Source: Spinacia oleracea
Taxonomy: Eukaryota; Streptophyta; Magnoliopsida; Caryophyllales; Amaranthaceae
Length of the DNA: 64,000 nucleotides
Assembly: GCF_020520425.1 (NCBI RefSeq)
Contig: NC_079487.1
Coordinates: forward strand, 131,028,385-131,092,384
Direction of reading: 5' to 3'
Position numbers and translations under genes: made by a program. The notes under the pieces are model-generated. The model saw only the letters and a program-made list of their open reading frames with translations. It was not told where the DNA came from and did not search any database. Position 1 is the stretch's first letter, and each line of letters opens with the position of its first letter. This document shows positions 12,182 through 24,595 of this stretch, in pieces.

Positions 12182-13250
12182 TCTAATGTACGGAGTATAT
12201 AAATAAAGGAGACACATTTGTATAATTATTAGAGCGTCACGTATGAAATCTAATGATTTCGGCCAATAAAAAAATAAAATAAGATTTCTAATTTATTTTT
12301 GTATCAAAAAAAGCCGAGTGTCACTTGGATAAATATTTAGGTGTCACGTAAATATTTTTAATTAATTAATAATATATACAACTCCATCCAAAATCAAATA
12401 CTCTAATGATTAAAAAAAAATCTAAAATAAAATTCAATCCAAAATCAAACACTAATCTAAAATAAAATTTTATCCAAAATCCATCACTAATATAATATTT
12501 TGACATTTTTGTAATGTTTGTGAAGATTACATGGAGCGAACGACCCATAATTTTTTTTCCTGAACTCAATTATCTAAACTTATTTTTTTAATGAAACACG
12601 TGAAAAGAAGGTGAACAGGACAAAGACTAAGTTAATTTATTTTTTAATCAAAATACTATACTTCAATTTACAATTATTCAAGTTCTTGTGTGGAGTATTT
12701 ACTTTAATAAAATTCTATAACTACTGTTAAACTTTATATACATGGCTTTACATGTTAACCTTTGCTTCCCCCCTTAAGCTTAGTTTTATAAAGTTTGGCA
12801 TTCTTTCTATGACTTGATATATTTAAATAGCTTTGTACGTAACCTCTTTTAAAAATATTTTTAATTCAATTTGTCAAAAATAATTTCCAACTTAAAAAAA
12901 TTGATTTTTGATATGTAAATAATACGACATGATAAATGTTGATAAAAAACTAATCGTAAGAAAAAAAATCATAAAAATTAGTTCAAATAAGTTTAAATTA
13001 AGTTATACAACATGGCTCAATGTGAGTTTCAATTTCAAGCGTATTTTGCGCTCATTCTCAGTTTATATACATGCTTTCAATAACAATCAACGTGAAAAGA
13101 AATTTGAACATCATTATGGAATGGAGAGAGTACATTATAATTTTTTTTGTAATGGATAAACATGTTAAAGGGTTACATAATTAACTTTATACATTGTTAG
13201 AGATTTTAAAGGGTGGTTTTTTTTATTAAAGAGAATTTTTTTATTACCAA
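12182..13250 (+). mobile_element. Helitron-derived fragment (5' end family)
   Basis: It begins TCTAATGTACGG...AAATAAAGGAGAC and shares AGAGCGTCACGT..., GATTTCGGCCAATAAAA and the CCAAAATCAAAC blocks with 13310-13786 and, in inverse orientation, with 41894-42073. The right boundary is unclear. No coding sequence. Confidence 0.45.
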
Positions 13251-13309
13251 AAAATAGATTAATGTTTCATTATACAGGGGTAACTTTTAAACATTTTAAG
13301 CTAATTTTT

Positions 13310-13786
13310 ACTATGATGTACCATATGTTTCGGCCAATGAAAAATAATAGTTCTAAATTATTTTGGAATTAGAGAAGTCGATTACCACGTAAATAAATAA
13401 TTAGGTGCCATATATATAGATACTTTAATTAATCAATTACTGAGAAGGAAAAATCAGTAGGTGGATATTAATGAGAAAAAAGAAGGGGGATTTTGAAAAG
13501 ATAATATATAAGCCATTGCTTTTTCATCTAATGGTCGATATTGCTCAAACTCTACCTTGTAGAGTTATTTTAGAACTCTAGAGGATCCAAAACCCTAATG
13601 TATACAACTCCATTCAAGATCAAATAGTCTAATAATGAAAAAATAAATATAAAATTAAATTATTCAAAATCAAAATCAAACACTAATCTAATGTAATATA
13701 TAAAATATAGTAGTTGTAATATGAGTTTTATTTTAACTTAACAATTAAATAGAATCCGTGCATTGCATGACCTAAATTCTAATAGT
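13310..13786 (+). mobile_element. Second Helitron-derived copy, 3' end at about 13786
   Basis: It repeats blocks of the neighbouring copy (TTCGGCCAATGAAAAATAAT, TATACAACTCCATTCAAGAT). It ends with a decayed hairpin (CCGTGCATTGCATG) and a TTCTAATAGT terminus similar to the Helitron CTRRT end. Confidence 0.4.
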
Positions 13787-15257
13787 TAATGCTATCGTAG
13801 TTATTTATTATTTGTTTTTTATTTAATTAAAATTATTGAAATATTTATGTATATACATTTGCAAGACAATTGATTGATTGACTTTTTTTTATCATTTTAT
13901 TTATAATCCGTAGAAAATGACTTAAACTATTCAAATGTATATTTAGAATATCAAAAAAGTATTTTCCTACGAAATATAAACAAAACACGAAGTATATGTT
14001 TAACTAATATGGTTGTTCTTGAAATTTAGGAGGCCCGAATTGAAATATTAAACGTGAACACCTTTTAAAATATTAATTCAACTTATAAATAATTAATTAT
14101 ATTTTTTTCATCAAAAACTCATAATTCCAACTTTTAAATAGGTTGAATTTTTTTATCAAAACAACTTGGCTAATTTAATATTGCATATTAAATTACTCCC
14201 TTTCAACCAAAAAAATCATTTTATTCATTATTTGTACACCGTAAACATTTTTATGTAAAATTGTTTCTTTAAAAATGAATTAATGTAATTGACTATTTTT
14301 TGGTATACGTAAATAATTTTATGTAATTGTTGCTTGTAAAACTTTCATTTCACAAATGAATTTATTGCAAAATATTTTCACGGGATCCGATTTGAGGATA
14401 GCACTAACCACAGTCAACTCAATCCGGTACGAGATCCGAGATCACCGAAATGGCTACCGACGTCGAGTCGACGCCTGCCACCCAGGATTTCCACCAACTT
14501 TGAAACCAGCACCGATCTCTGTTACGTTTTTTTTTGTCAGCATGATGTATTTGTATGACATCAAGTTCACGCTTGAAAATAAAACGCTAGTTTATTCTTT
14601 CTTGTATCTACATGTTATAAATTGTCAAGAGATGAATCTAAAAATATGAGTTATGAACATAGTTATGCATTGAAGATTTGTGTGACGAGTTTCAGTTTAT
14701 TTGTTATTTCTCTGTTTTAAATTATTAGAATTAATGTTCGATGTAGATAATTTGATATGAGGAATTAGAATATTTATGAAGGAAGGCTCGTACTAAATTA
14801 GAATATACGAAGAGTTGTAGTCGTTTCATGGTATTAATTGGAAATCGTTTTTGCGATTCTATTACTTTTCAAGTAAACTTAAGATTTACTTCTATGTTTT
14901 AAAGAGTGATAGAAGGAAATAGTCGAGTTTGAACGATACCTAACCAATAAAACCCGACTATTAATTTATTTTAAAATGAAGGAAAATACTCCTTAAGATC
15001 AATAAAACTTTCCTCCCCTCTGCCTGTGGACGTAGCTAACACATTGTTAGTGAACCACGTTAAATCTCTGCGTTACGTTCTTTATTTACGATATTTAATC
15101 TTTCTTTACATCCGTTATAACAAAAACTTTCCAAAGTAGACTTGAAAAAAGTTATGTAACACTCAAACCTTTCTCTCAAGAGTAAATTTATTTTCCTTCA
15201 CTTTCCCTTAATCAAGGATGTCAAGTTGCCACCGTCTCAATTCATTGTTAATTTATA
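13787..15257. other. Intergenic DNA
   Basis: No supported gene. An open stretch at 14356-14649 has no domain, and its composition matches the flanks. Confidence 0.5.
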
Positions 15258-15512
15258 CTTCCTTTGTCCCTTAATACTTGCAACGTTTTAACTTTTTGCA
15301 TTATTCACATAATTTCACCCTATTTTATTTCTAGTATATGAAAATAAATGTTAGTGTATAATATATTTTTGGCATCATCTTAATATATATTTTCAAAGTA
15401 TTAATATTTTCATAAATTTTAATAATATGTGGTTAAAGATATTGTTGATCAAAGTTCTGCATTGTCAAGCGTGTCCAGTCAAAACGGTGCGAGTATTAAG
15501 GGACATAGGGAG
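15258..15512. mobile_element. Stowaway-type MITE, family B
   Basis: A 255-bp element with TIR CTTCCTTTGTCCCTTAATAC and its inverse (GTATTAAGGGACATAGGGAG), flanked by TA. A truncated relative in the other orientation lies at 41737-41893. Confidence 0.85.
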
Positions 15513-15549
15513 TAATAAATATATAATATAATAATACAACTAATTAACA

Positions 15550-16297
15550 TCTATACTAATCTATTAAAAAGCGTTGTAAAAAATGTATATGTGCCACGTA
15601 ATACTCTTCTCTTTACGCCACATCATCCACTCACCGATTGTTAGGACAACAAAAAATAATGAAGTTTAGCATTTACTTTCATTATTTAGTAATTAGTAGG
15701 AAACAATAAGTAGCAAAGCTACATTTATGGTTTATTCATTGAACAAATTATTACGGAGTAATTTATTTTGAGAATGTAGAACCTTCAAGCCATATCAATA
15801 AAGGCATTATTAATATCATTTTTCTTTAGTTACCAAGCATTTCAATCTAAGTCCATCTTGCCACATGTCGCTTCCTATTATCGATGACATGCCGCATCGT
15901 CGTCATTGACATGTCATGCATCTCATATAATTTTCTTGATCACGAAAAAATGTTAGTTATAGATTTCGTACCTACGACCTCTCATTTGTTAGAGACATAT
16001 TTTAACCACTACGCCACAATTCATTTTGTTGTTTCTTGTACGTGCACAATTATATTGAGTCAATATAATGGGAAAAATGATCTGAATCATTTATTAATAG
16101 TCTCGATCACATTACTAATTAGTCATTACTTTTACGAGTTAGTAACCCTTACATGTTAAAATTTATTAAAACATACTCAAATTAAAGCAAGATATATTGT
16201 AATGTAACAAATTAAATTGGACTCAAAACGAGTTATATAATAATCTAATTAATCCATTTTTCTACTATCCGGGATATCGCCCGGGGCACTAACTAGT
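15550..16297 (+). mobile_element. Non-autonomous Helitron, 748 bp, both ends visible
   Basis: It begins TCTATACTAATCTATTAAAA directly after an A and ends with a GC stem (CCGGG-ATATCG-CCCGG, about 16269-16284), a short spacer and CTAGT before a T. This is the A/T insertion and CTRRT-3' rule of Helitrons. An open frame inside (15884-16159) has no helicase or Rep motif. Confidence 0.8.
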
Positions 16298-16539
16298 TTA
16301 TTTTCATTTCTCGAATGATTTATTTAAGTGAATCATGGTTAATCTAAATACCCACTTAGCTATATTACTTTCGAACAAGGAGGAGAGGTGGCCGAATTTT
16401 CGCCCCTTTTTCCTTATATTTTCGAACTTTTGTACGTGTAACTTGATTCTATTAAAGTGAATTGATTTGGTTTGTTGGTCAGTAAGTTAAGTTTTGTCAG
16501 TGTCAAACCCAATCATTAAAGTTAAGTTTTGTTTCATCT
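16298..16539. other. Short intergenic stretch before the gag relic
   Basis: Nothing recognised. Confidence 0.4.
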
Positions 16540-16930
16540 AGAATGAGGGAAATGGCCAACGATAATGGTACGGATGAAGTTGTTAAGCAATTAGCCTTGG
16601 TTGCCCAAACCTTAGCAGAGAATAGAAATGTTCTGCATACTGACCTTGTTGGGAAGATGTTTAAGATAGCCCTCAGAGTAATTTGTTGTTATACCAAAGG
16701 GAATCAGACCCCAGTATTCTGGAAAACTAGTTAAGGAAATTCGATAAGTTTTTCAACACTGTGAGTTGTCTTGAAAATCTTAGGGTAAATAATGATGTGT
16801 ACGACCTTAGGATAAAGCTGATTTGTGGTGGCAAACGAGTGAGGTTGCTTTAAGAGCTTTGCCTAATTTTGGTTAAGAATCCTTTAAGAAAGCCTTGAGA
16901 GAAAAGTTCTTTCATGATGGAGGTTGGAGC
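16540..16930 (+). mobile_element. Ty3/gypsy-like gag relic, broken
   Basis: Short frames here read like the N-terminal part of a plant gypsy Gag (for example ENLRVNNDVYDLR and RALPNFG). It is a small, broken fossil of an LTR element. No LTRs or pol region accompany it. Confidence 0.6.
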
Positions 16931-17624
16931 TGGTGTTTCTTGGTGTGGTGTAGTTTAAGTCTTTGATGCTTAATGTGTGGTGTTTTGTGGTGTGCCATTG
17001 TTGTTATTGTTGTTGTACACTAGTTTAGTTGGTACTAAAAGATAGGATTTTTTAATTTAAAAAATGACGTAAGCACACCCACGCCGGCAAGTCAGCAAAA
17101 CTGCCATCAAAACGGTCTTTGTTAAACGTTTCTGTGAAACAGTCTCACACAAAAATTGCCTTTTCTTTTTTATCTTTAGGGGCGACTGCCCCCACCAGTC
17201 CCCTCTGTTTCCGCCGATGGATGGACAGATGGTAGCGGTGATTAGTCTTGTTTAACTCACGAAGGATGTGAAATTTTGTTGTTGTTTGCAATACTACTTG
17301 TATTTGTTTGTTACTTGTATGAAATAGGAATGGGACAATTGATTGCTATTCTGATGCTTTAGTATTCTGTTTTGGATTTTATTTTTATACTTGGTATGTT
17401 GTATGATAATTTTTTATTTTTCATTATTATCGTGTTCAAGTGGTCATGAAATTTTAAAGTGCATGTTAGTATGTAAGACCTCAATATTCTCCAAAAACTA
17501 TGAAACCTGATTTAATGGACGAGATACATAATTTCTAAATATAGGTTCAAAAAGACCAAAAGTAATAGAAACTAGCCCAAGTTTGTCATTAATTTCCTTA
17601 CATGTTTAGAAAATGAAATTGATG
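16931..17624. other. Intergenic DNA
   Basis: No gene or clear element seen. Confidence 0.5.
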
Positions 17625-17703
17625 TGATAAATAAGATCTCATAAATTTATAATAATATAATATAATAATACAAAAACTAATCAACATTGTTTCATAATAT
17701 CGA

Positions 17704-19519
17704 TCACTGCACTTGAATTAAACAGTTGGGTGAGGCTCTTGGTAAATTTTGCAACTTGCTCTCCAGTCTCTTAGGATCTCTTCTCGAATACCGAACATTT
17801 CGAATTACGATTAATTCCTCCAAAACTAGTGCATGTCTCAGCAAAAACTTGATCAAATATATTTCCCGTTTGATACCACCAAAGTAAGAATATATCACAA
17901 TTGTTTTCAGATAAGACCTGCAACAGCATGGAATAGTTGCTAGAGTTTTTCTGCAGAATTTTCGTTCCATCCTCGCTGCTTCCAAATCATCTTCCACTAC
18001 CGATACACACCCGTGTTGGTCCACACAGGCATCAGATATACCCTACAAAGTAATTAAACAGCAACATATCAAAGTCACACACCATTGCCTATTGCCTATT
18101 GCCTATTGCCTAATGCCTAATGCCTAATGCCTAATGCCTAATGCCTAATGCCTGCCAAAATTCACATAATTAAGAGATGAAGAAAGCAAACCGATGGAAA
18201 AACAAGCGTTTCTAAGACAGGTGAACGATTAAGGAAGGCCAACAGCACTTTATCCCAATAGGTGTATCCAACATAATCCAACTTGAGATACTTCAAATTG
18301 TGAAACACGGGAAGTTGATCCTCTACTCCTGGAACGTTTAGTTCCTTGAACCAAAAACATGCGAAAGGTTAACAATATATTATATACTAGTGTATAAAAC
18401 AATGATACTTAATTGACCAGAATTAGAAACACAAACCCCTGTGCAGCAGCCGAACAGATATAAATGTTGAACATTAGACAAGGGTTTGATAAAGTTAAGC
18501 ACTTGCTTAGTAGATTCCTCAAGTGTTCCCATTTGCAAGTTGGATCCCATTAAGATATCTGCTTTGACAAGACGATCCATGTTTGGGATTGAGTAGTGTA
18601 ATGCTAAATTATCACTGTACTTAAAATACTCCAAATTAGGAGTATGAATACGCACAAAATCAGTGTTATCAAATTCGTTCTCGAGCATATAGATGTCTAA
18701 ACACAATCTCTTGAGAGAAGTTGAAGAGATAGTCATGGAATGGATATGGTTAAACCAGGCTATGACAGTGAGGTCTTGGAGCAAAGGGCAGCTTGAAACC
18801 AGCCTCGACACAAAGCTTTCTTCTGAGATGAAAGATAGACGGAGGTCCAGTAACTTCAAGTTTGGAAGATGAAAAGATGGCATGGTGTAAGCTAGGTCAA
18901 GACCAAGGTTAACATCAAGCTTCAATACCTCCAATGTTTGACAAGTAAAGATTTCCGGGGGAAGCTGACTATGACCGGGTTCCCTGACGTTAATGCAGAG
19001 CTCAAGCTCCCTTAAAGTTACACCACCACAACTAGGAGCAGTAAATGGAAAAGAGATCCATGCATTAATTTGTGTGGGATTCAAGTCAGGCAAACAACAT
19101 TTCTCACATCTGCGCATAGCTGGTTCACAACCTCCGAAGTACCTAGTTCGAAAGTCCTTGCCCATACGAAGACAAAACCTGGTGAGGTACTGAGACTGGT
19201 ATGATTGGAGGACATTATCCACAAAGTTGACAAAACTGGGGAAACGTTCAACTGCATAAGGATGTCTCAAACAATGGGATATAGGTGAATCATCAAACTC
19301 CAGGCTAATCATATGACGGAAAACAGGCCATGTCTTCTTAGACAAGACGCAAGTAGCAGCAGCATCCTTGGTAGGAACCAAACTAAGTATCCGAATTAAC
19401 AATTCATCAGGTAAACTGGTGAGCCTATCTTCTACTACTGGATTATCGTCTACACATGGTTTCAACCTCTTCGTACTAGTACTAGTACTAGTAGTAAATG
19501 GTTTCAATCTCAAATCCAT
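17704..19519 (-). CDS. F-box/LRR/FBD protein, copy 1 (524 aa)
   Basis: Three coding exons on the minus strand: 19519-18437, 18344-18192 and 18042-17704 (stop). Junctions are GT-AG and keep frame, giving 524 residues. The F-box occupies residues ~31-70 (DRLTSLPDELLIRIL, then LSKKTWPVF). Leucine-rich repeats follow (LRELELCINV, LEVLKLDV, LKLLDLRLSF, LKRLCLDI), and exon 3 carries an FBD-like C-terminus (YLKTIVI, then KFLLRHALVLEELIV). F-box proteins dock to SKP1 and give SCF ubiquitin ligases their substrate choice; the LRR part would bind the target, which cannot be predicted. The large FBD/LRR class evolves fast by tandem duplication, as seen here. A leader intron precedes the ATG. Confidence 0.9.
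18084..18153. repeat. 7-bp minisatellite in intron 2 of F-box copy 1
   Basis: Ten perfect tandem units: four ATTGCCT followed by six AATGCCT. The duplicated gene has only one unit of each kind (about 23207-23220), so the array expanded after the duplication, or contracted in copy 2. Confidence 0.95.
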
Positions 19520-19528
19520 TGAGTGAAT

Positions 19529-19954
19529 CTATAAATATTATCACAGCTTAATTCCCAGAATTATTCAGTTAACAACCGCCCCGAGAGCTTCTGCATTAAA
19601 TTCAAATTGAAATTTAAATAAGAAATAAGCAAAGCTTTGAATCTACCAAATATCGACAACGGAAATTCAGTGCAATAAGATCAGCAAACAACAAATCAAT
19701 CAAATCAGAAGTTATTAGCGACCAATTAATCAGAAGAATTAAGCAAACAACATATCAATCAACTCGGAAGTTATTAGCGACCAATTAATCAGAAGAATTA
19801 AGCAAACAACAAGTCAATCAACTCAGAAGATATTAGCGACCAATTAATCAAAAGAATTAAGCAAACAACAAATCAATCAACTCAGAAGTTATTAGCGACC
19901 AATTAATCAGAAGAATTAAACAACCAATTAATCAATCAATTCATTACGACTTAC
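19529..19954 (-). repeat. Leader intron of F-box copy 1 with 59-bp tandem repeat
   Basis: A donor GTAAGT (complement of 19949-19954) and an acceptor TATAG next to 19528 define a probable intron in the 5' leader. Inside it, about four tandem copies of a 59-bp unit (AAGCAAACAACA...GCGACCAATTAATCAGAAG) run from ~19690 to ~19925. A TATA-like TTTATAAAA on the minus strand lies near 20020-20030, upstream of the leader exon. Confidence 0.65.
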
Positions 19955-20218
19955 CTGGTAGAAGAGGAAAACTAAACAATGAATTTTCTCCGTCTTGTGT
20001 GTCCCTAATGGATTTTATAAAGGGTTGTAGATTTCTTTTTATTAAATAGGAAAATTTAATGCTACTTTCCTAATTAAATTAGGAAATCAGAAAAAAGGAA
20101 AGATTCCCCAAACTGTTAATATGATGAAAGCAAAAGGGGTGTTAATTTTTGTTGAAGAGAACAAAATTAAGAATGTAAAAATAGAATGAGTTTAAAGTAA
20201 ATGGCGTGTACCGATATG

Positions 20219-20591
20219 TAGACCTGACAAAATTGACCCGGACCCGAAAAATCAACCCGATTAATCCGATCTGTAATCCGAAATTGATCCGAAACGACGA
20301 CCCGAAATTCACCAGAAAACCGAATAGACCCGACCCGAAACCGAAACCGACCCGTAAGTGATTTGACCTGAAATGACCCGATACCCGAACGACCCGAACC
20401 GAAGTACCCGAACCGATCTTCACCCGAAATCGAATTAACCCGAACCGAAAATAACTGTAAATTTTACATCAACCCGAACTGAACCGAACCGAAAATCTAA
20501 AACCGATCTAAACCGAAGAGCAACTCAAATTTACCAATTAATTTAAATATAATATAAGATTTTTTTAGCTTTTCTTAATATAATTATTTAC

Positions 20592-20650
<59 letters not shown>

Positions 20651-21619
20651 ACAATAACTGGATATCAATATATAAATGCACAAAATCCGTGTGTATTGTA
20701 TAATATTATGGAATTATATAACCATAGAATCTCATTCATTTCATCCATATACAGTCGAAGTGGGAGGTAATCGTACGCTAAGACTGTACCGAAAATCTTC
20801 AAATAGTACCAACGAAAGATATTGGTACAAATATATGCGATCTGAAATTGGGGGCTATCTAAGTATATCACATTACATGTCCTCATTTCATTACATAAAA
20901 GAAGATAAATGGCAATACAATAAAGCGACTTAATAAAAAGAATCAAATAGCAACCATAAATTTCATTTATAACGACATTTTTTCCTTGAAGTAATCCTAG
21001 TGTTTGGTCTCTATACTAGTTAAGTACTTACTTTACTAAATCATGATAATTTATTAGGGAGTATTATATTTGTACATGTCTCAATTCTCATTTTCTCGAC
21101 CGCAAATTAATAGTAGAATTAGGACTAAAATCGCCTACTTTATCACTTGTAAAAATTTGAAAATGTAACCTTTAAATTAGTGTTTACTATAACTCTCATA
21201 CCATAAACCATTAAATTTCAAACCGTAACGCTTAAGTAGTTAAGTCTAAACCTTTAACTTTTTTTGTAATAATAATAATATTATAAATAAACAATAATAG
21301 TGTATGACCACCAAAACAAAAGATAAATAAGTTGATCAAAACTCGAAACCCCTAAAATCTAATCCAACCCGAAAAACTCGATATAACCCGAAAAACCCGA
21401 TATAACCCGAAAAACCCGATCCGATATGAACCGATCTGATACGGTCCGATCCGATATTGACCCGGAATTTTGACACGAACCAGAACCGGCCGACTATAAA
21501 AAACCGAAGTAACCCGAAATCTGAAATTGACCCGATCCATACCCGAAACCGACCCGAGAAAAAATAACCCGAAATGACCCTACCCAAATCCAATCCAAAC
21601 GACCAGTTTTCCAGGTCTA
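20219..21619. mobile_element. hAT-type element with ACCCGA-word ends, 1401 bp
   Basis: Termini TAGACCTG and CAGGTCTA are inverted repeats, flanked by a perfect 8-bp target duplication CCGATATG (20211-20218 and 21620-21627). The first ~300 bp and last ~280 bp consist of degenerate ACCCGAA / GACCCGA words in the same orientation, with an (ATT)n microsatellite between. No transposase is encoded. A non-autonomous hAT element is the best call. Confidence 0.85.
20592..20648. repeat. (ATT)n microsatellite
   Basis: About 19 consecutive ATT units inside the hAT element. Confidence 0.95.
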
Positions 21620-21627
21620 CCGATATG

Positions 21628-22071
21628 TACCGCAACTGCTATGTATCGCTATGTATCTCTATAGTTATATTTATACAATAATCAAATTAAAGTAATAAAT
21701 CAATTAAATATACGAAGTATACTCTTAGTCCAATTGGTGTTCTGGCACTGTGATAATCTTCACCTCCATGCCTCTCACATTCGTCTTCTTTGTGCATTAC
21801 CGGTTACACTAAGCGAATCGAAATTAACTTTTTTAAATTAAAAGGAACGGCATTATTTTCATCCTATAAAAACCAGATTATTTGCTAAAATTTTGAACAT
21901 TTAAATTCCCCCCAAAAATAACATAAACAACTGAAATTTGGAGCAAAATTTGGGTAAAGAAGCTCATCAAGCATAATCTTTGATTTTTTAAGCAACTTTT
22001 TACCTTTGATTAATGAAATACGAAGTAATTAATTTGAGCATGGTTTACTCAATTAATCAATTTGGTTATTG
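21628..22071. other. Intergenic DNA between F-box copies
   Basis: No gene or element recognised. Confidence 0.45.
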
Positions 22072-22475
22072 TTTTTTTTTTTTTTTTTTTTTTGACATAG
22101 GCTTAACATACATAATTTAAAGTTTACACACTATTACAAACACTAAGGTCTTTAAAGACCATTACATCTATTATAATACCAACAATGAAATACATAAACT
22201 TCAAAAGGGCAGCAAATTCTTCTCGATTGATCCCTTGATTGTTGATGCAACCTTATTTACACAATCTTCTTTGAACAATTGTGCCAAGACTCCTTATCCC
22301 TGTGATTTCTTTATCGGAGATGACATTGATGTTGGCTTGACAACCACTAGGAGGCTCCTTTGAAAACCTGTAAAACTTAAGGGAAAAGGGAAAGAGCGGA
22401 CGAAAACCAATGTAATGGGGTAGGCGGCCAGACCTTGTGCATTGCACACAAACGTCTAGAATAAACTCGTTTGTT
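22072..22475 (-). mobile_element. Poly(A)-tailed retroposon of unknown source
   Basis: A run of 22 T (22072-22093) on the plus strand is a poly(A) tail on the minus strand, preceded by ~380 bp that reads like the 3' end of an mRNA. Flanks share GTTATTGT (before the T run and again near 22470), a plausible target-site duplication. A short minus-strand frame (22253-22447) matches nothing I recognise. It could be a processed transcript fragment or a LINE 3' end. Confidence 0.45.
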
Positions 22476-22817
22476 ATTGTGTTTTTTGGTGCAATGATTT
22501 ATGCTATTGTAACTGTGTTAGTTGAGTAGCTTTAATAATTTCTTGAATATTGATAAATTATTATCGTTTAGCGCTTAAATTGGATGAGATGAGATTGATA
22601 TGAGGAACTTTTGGGGGAAACAAATGTGGAAGAGAAACTTGGTTTAAAATCAATCAAATGCCAGTTTATACAATTTTCAATTTCGTTTTGGTCAATAGAA
22701 AAAGTAATCCAAACAAAAAAATGAAAATTAAATACTCTTGATAAATAAGATCTCATAAATTTATAATAATATAATATAATAATACAAAAACTAATTAACA
22801 TTGTTTCATAATATTGA

Positions 22818-24586
22818 TCATTGCACTTGAATTAAACAGTTGGGTGAGGCTCTTGGTAAATTTTGCAACTTGCTCTCCAGTCTCTTATGATCTCTATGAT
22901 CTCTTCTCGAATACCGAACATCTCGAATTACGATTAATTCCTCCAAAACTAGTGCATGTCTCAGCAAAAACTTGATCAAATTTATTTCCCGTTTGATACC
23001 ACCAAAGTAAGAACTTATCACAATTGTTTTCAGATAAGACCTGCAACAGCATGGAATAGTTGCTAGAGTTTTTCTGCAGAATTTTCGTTCCATCCTCGCT
23101 GCTTCCAAATCATCTTCCACTACCGATACACACCCGTGTTGGTCCACACAGGCATCAGATATACCCTACAAAGTAATTAAACAACAACATATCAAAGTCA
23201 CACACCATTGCCTAATGCCTGCCAAAATTCACATAATTAAGAGATGAAGAAACCAAACCGATGGAAAAACAAGCGTTTCTAAGACAGGTGAACGATTAAG
23301 GAAGGCCAACAGCACTTTATCCCAATAGGTGTATCCAACATAACCCAACTTGAGATACTTCAAATTGTGAAACACGGGAAGTTGATCCTCTACTCCTGGA
23401 ACGTTTAGTTCCTTGAACCAAAAACATGCGAAAGGTTAACAATATATTATATACTAGTGTATAAAACAATGATACTTAATTGACCAGAACTAGAAACACA
23501 AACCTCTGTGCAGCAGCCGAACAGATATAAATGTTGAACATTAGACAAGGGTTTGATAAAGTTAAGCACTTGCTTAGTAGATTCCTCAAGTGTTCCCATT
23601 TGCGAGTTGGATCCCATTAAGATATCTGCTTTGACAAGACGATCCATGTTTGGGATTGAGTAGTGTAATGCTAAATTATCACTGTACTTAAAATACTCCA
23701 AATTAGGAGTATGAATACGCACAAAATCAGTGTTATCAAATTCGTTCTCGAGCATATAGATGTCTAAACACAATCTCTTGAGAGAAGTTGAAGAGATAGT
23801 CATGGAATGGATATGGTTAAACCAGGCTATGACAGTGAGGTCTTGGAGCAAAGGGCAGCTTGAAACCAGCCTCGACACAAAGCTTTCTTCTGAGATGAAA
23901 GATAGACGGAGGTCCAGTAACTTCAAGTTTGGAAGATGAAAAGATGGCATGGTGTAAGCTAGGTCAAGACCAAGGTTAACATCAAGCTTCAATACCTCCA
24001 ATGTTTGACAAGTAAAGATTTCCGGGGGAAGCTGACTATGACCGGGTTCCCTGACGTTAATGCAGAGCTCAAGCTCCCTTAAAGTTACACCACCACAACT
24101 AGGAGCAGTAAATGGAAAAGAGATCCATGCATTAATTTGTGTGGGATTCAAGTCAGGCAAACAACATTTCTCACATCTGCGCATAGCTGGTTCACAACCT
24201 CCGAAGTACCTAGTTCGAAAGTCCTTGCCCATACGAAGACAAAACCTGGTGAGGTACTGAGACTGGTATGATTGGAGGACATTATCCACAAAGTTGACAA
24301 AACTGGGGAAACGTTCAACTGCATAAGGATGTCTCAAACAATGGGATATAGGTGAATCATCAAACTCCAGGCTAATCATATGACGGAAAACAGGCCATGT
24401 CTTCTTAGACAAGACGCAAGTAGCAGCAGCATCCTTGGTAGGAACCAAACTAAGTATCCGAATTAACAATTCATCAGGTAAACTGGTGAGCCTATCTTCT
24501 ACTACTGGATTATCGTCTACACATGGTTTCAACCTCTTCGTACTAGTACTAGTACTAGTAGTAAATGGTTTCAATCTCAAATCCAT
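22818..24586 (-). CDS. F-box/LRR/FBD protein, copy 2 (527 aa)
   Basis: Exons 24586-23504, 23411-23259 and 23165-22818 mirror copy 1. Exon 1 (361 codons) differs from copy 1 in only two residues by eye: Leu to Ser in GSN(L/S)QMG, and Gly to Glu at the last codon. Exon 3 has a few replacements (YSYF to SSYF, REIYLI to REINLI, RNVRYS to RDVRYS) and a three-residue insertion that repeats an ATGATCTCT-like word. Both genes are open throughout and keep F-box, LRR and FBD parts, so both may work as SCF substrate receptors. The higher identity in exon 1 than in introns and exon 3 could reflect selection or gene conversion. Confidence 0.9.
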
Positions 24587-24595
24587 TGAGTGAAT

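Larger units (their letters stand above)
17625..20172. repeat. Direct duplication, copy 1 (F-box gene unit)
   Basis: This 2548-bp segment is repeated at 22739-25237 in the same orientation. Homology starts at TGATAAATAAGATC and stops abruptly after ACAAAATTAAGA on the right. It includes the whole F-box gene, its leader intron and its promoter. The length difference is mostly a minisatellite in intron 2 (ten 7-bp units here, two in copy 2). Confidence 0.95.

Noticed and set aside
15884-16159. 91-codon open stretch inside the Helitron
   Set aside because: No Rep, helicase or captured-gene motif; likely chance.
18993-19193. Plus-strand open frame opposite F-box exon 1 (also at 24060-24260)
   Set aside because: Antisense shadow of the F-box gene; identical in both copies because the gene is duplicated.
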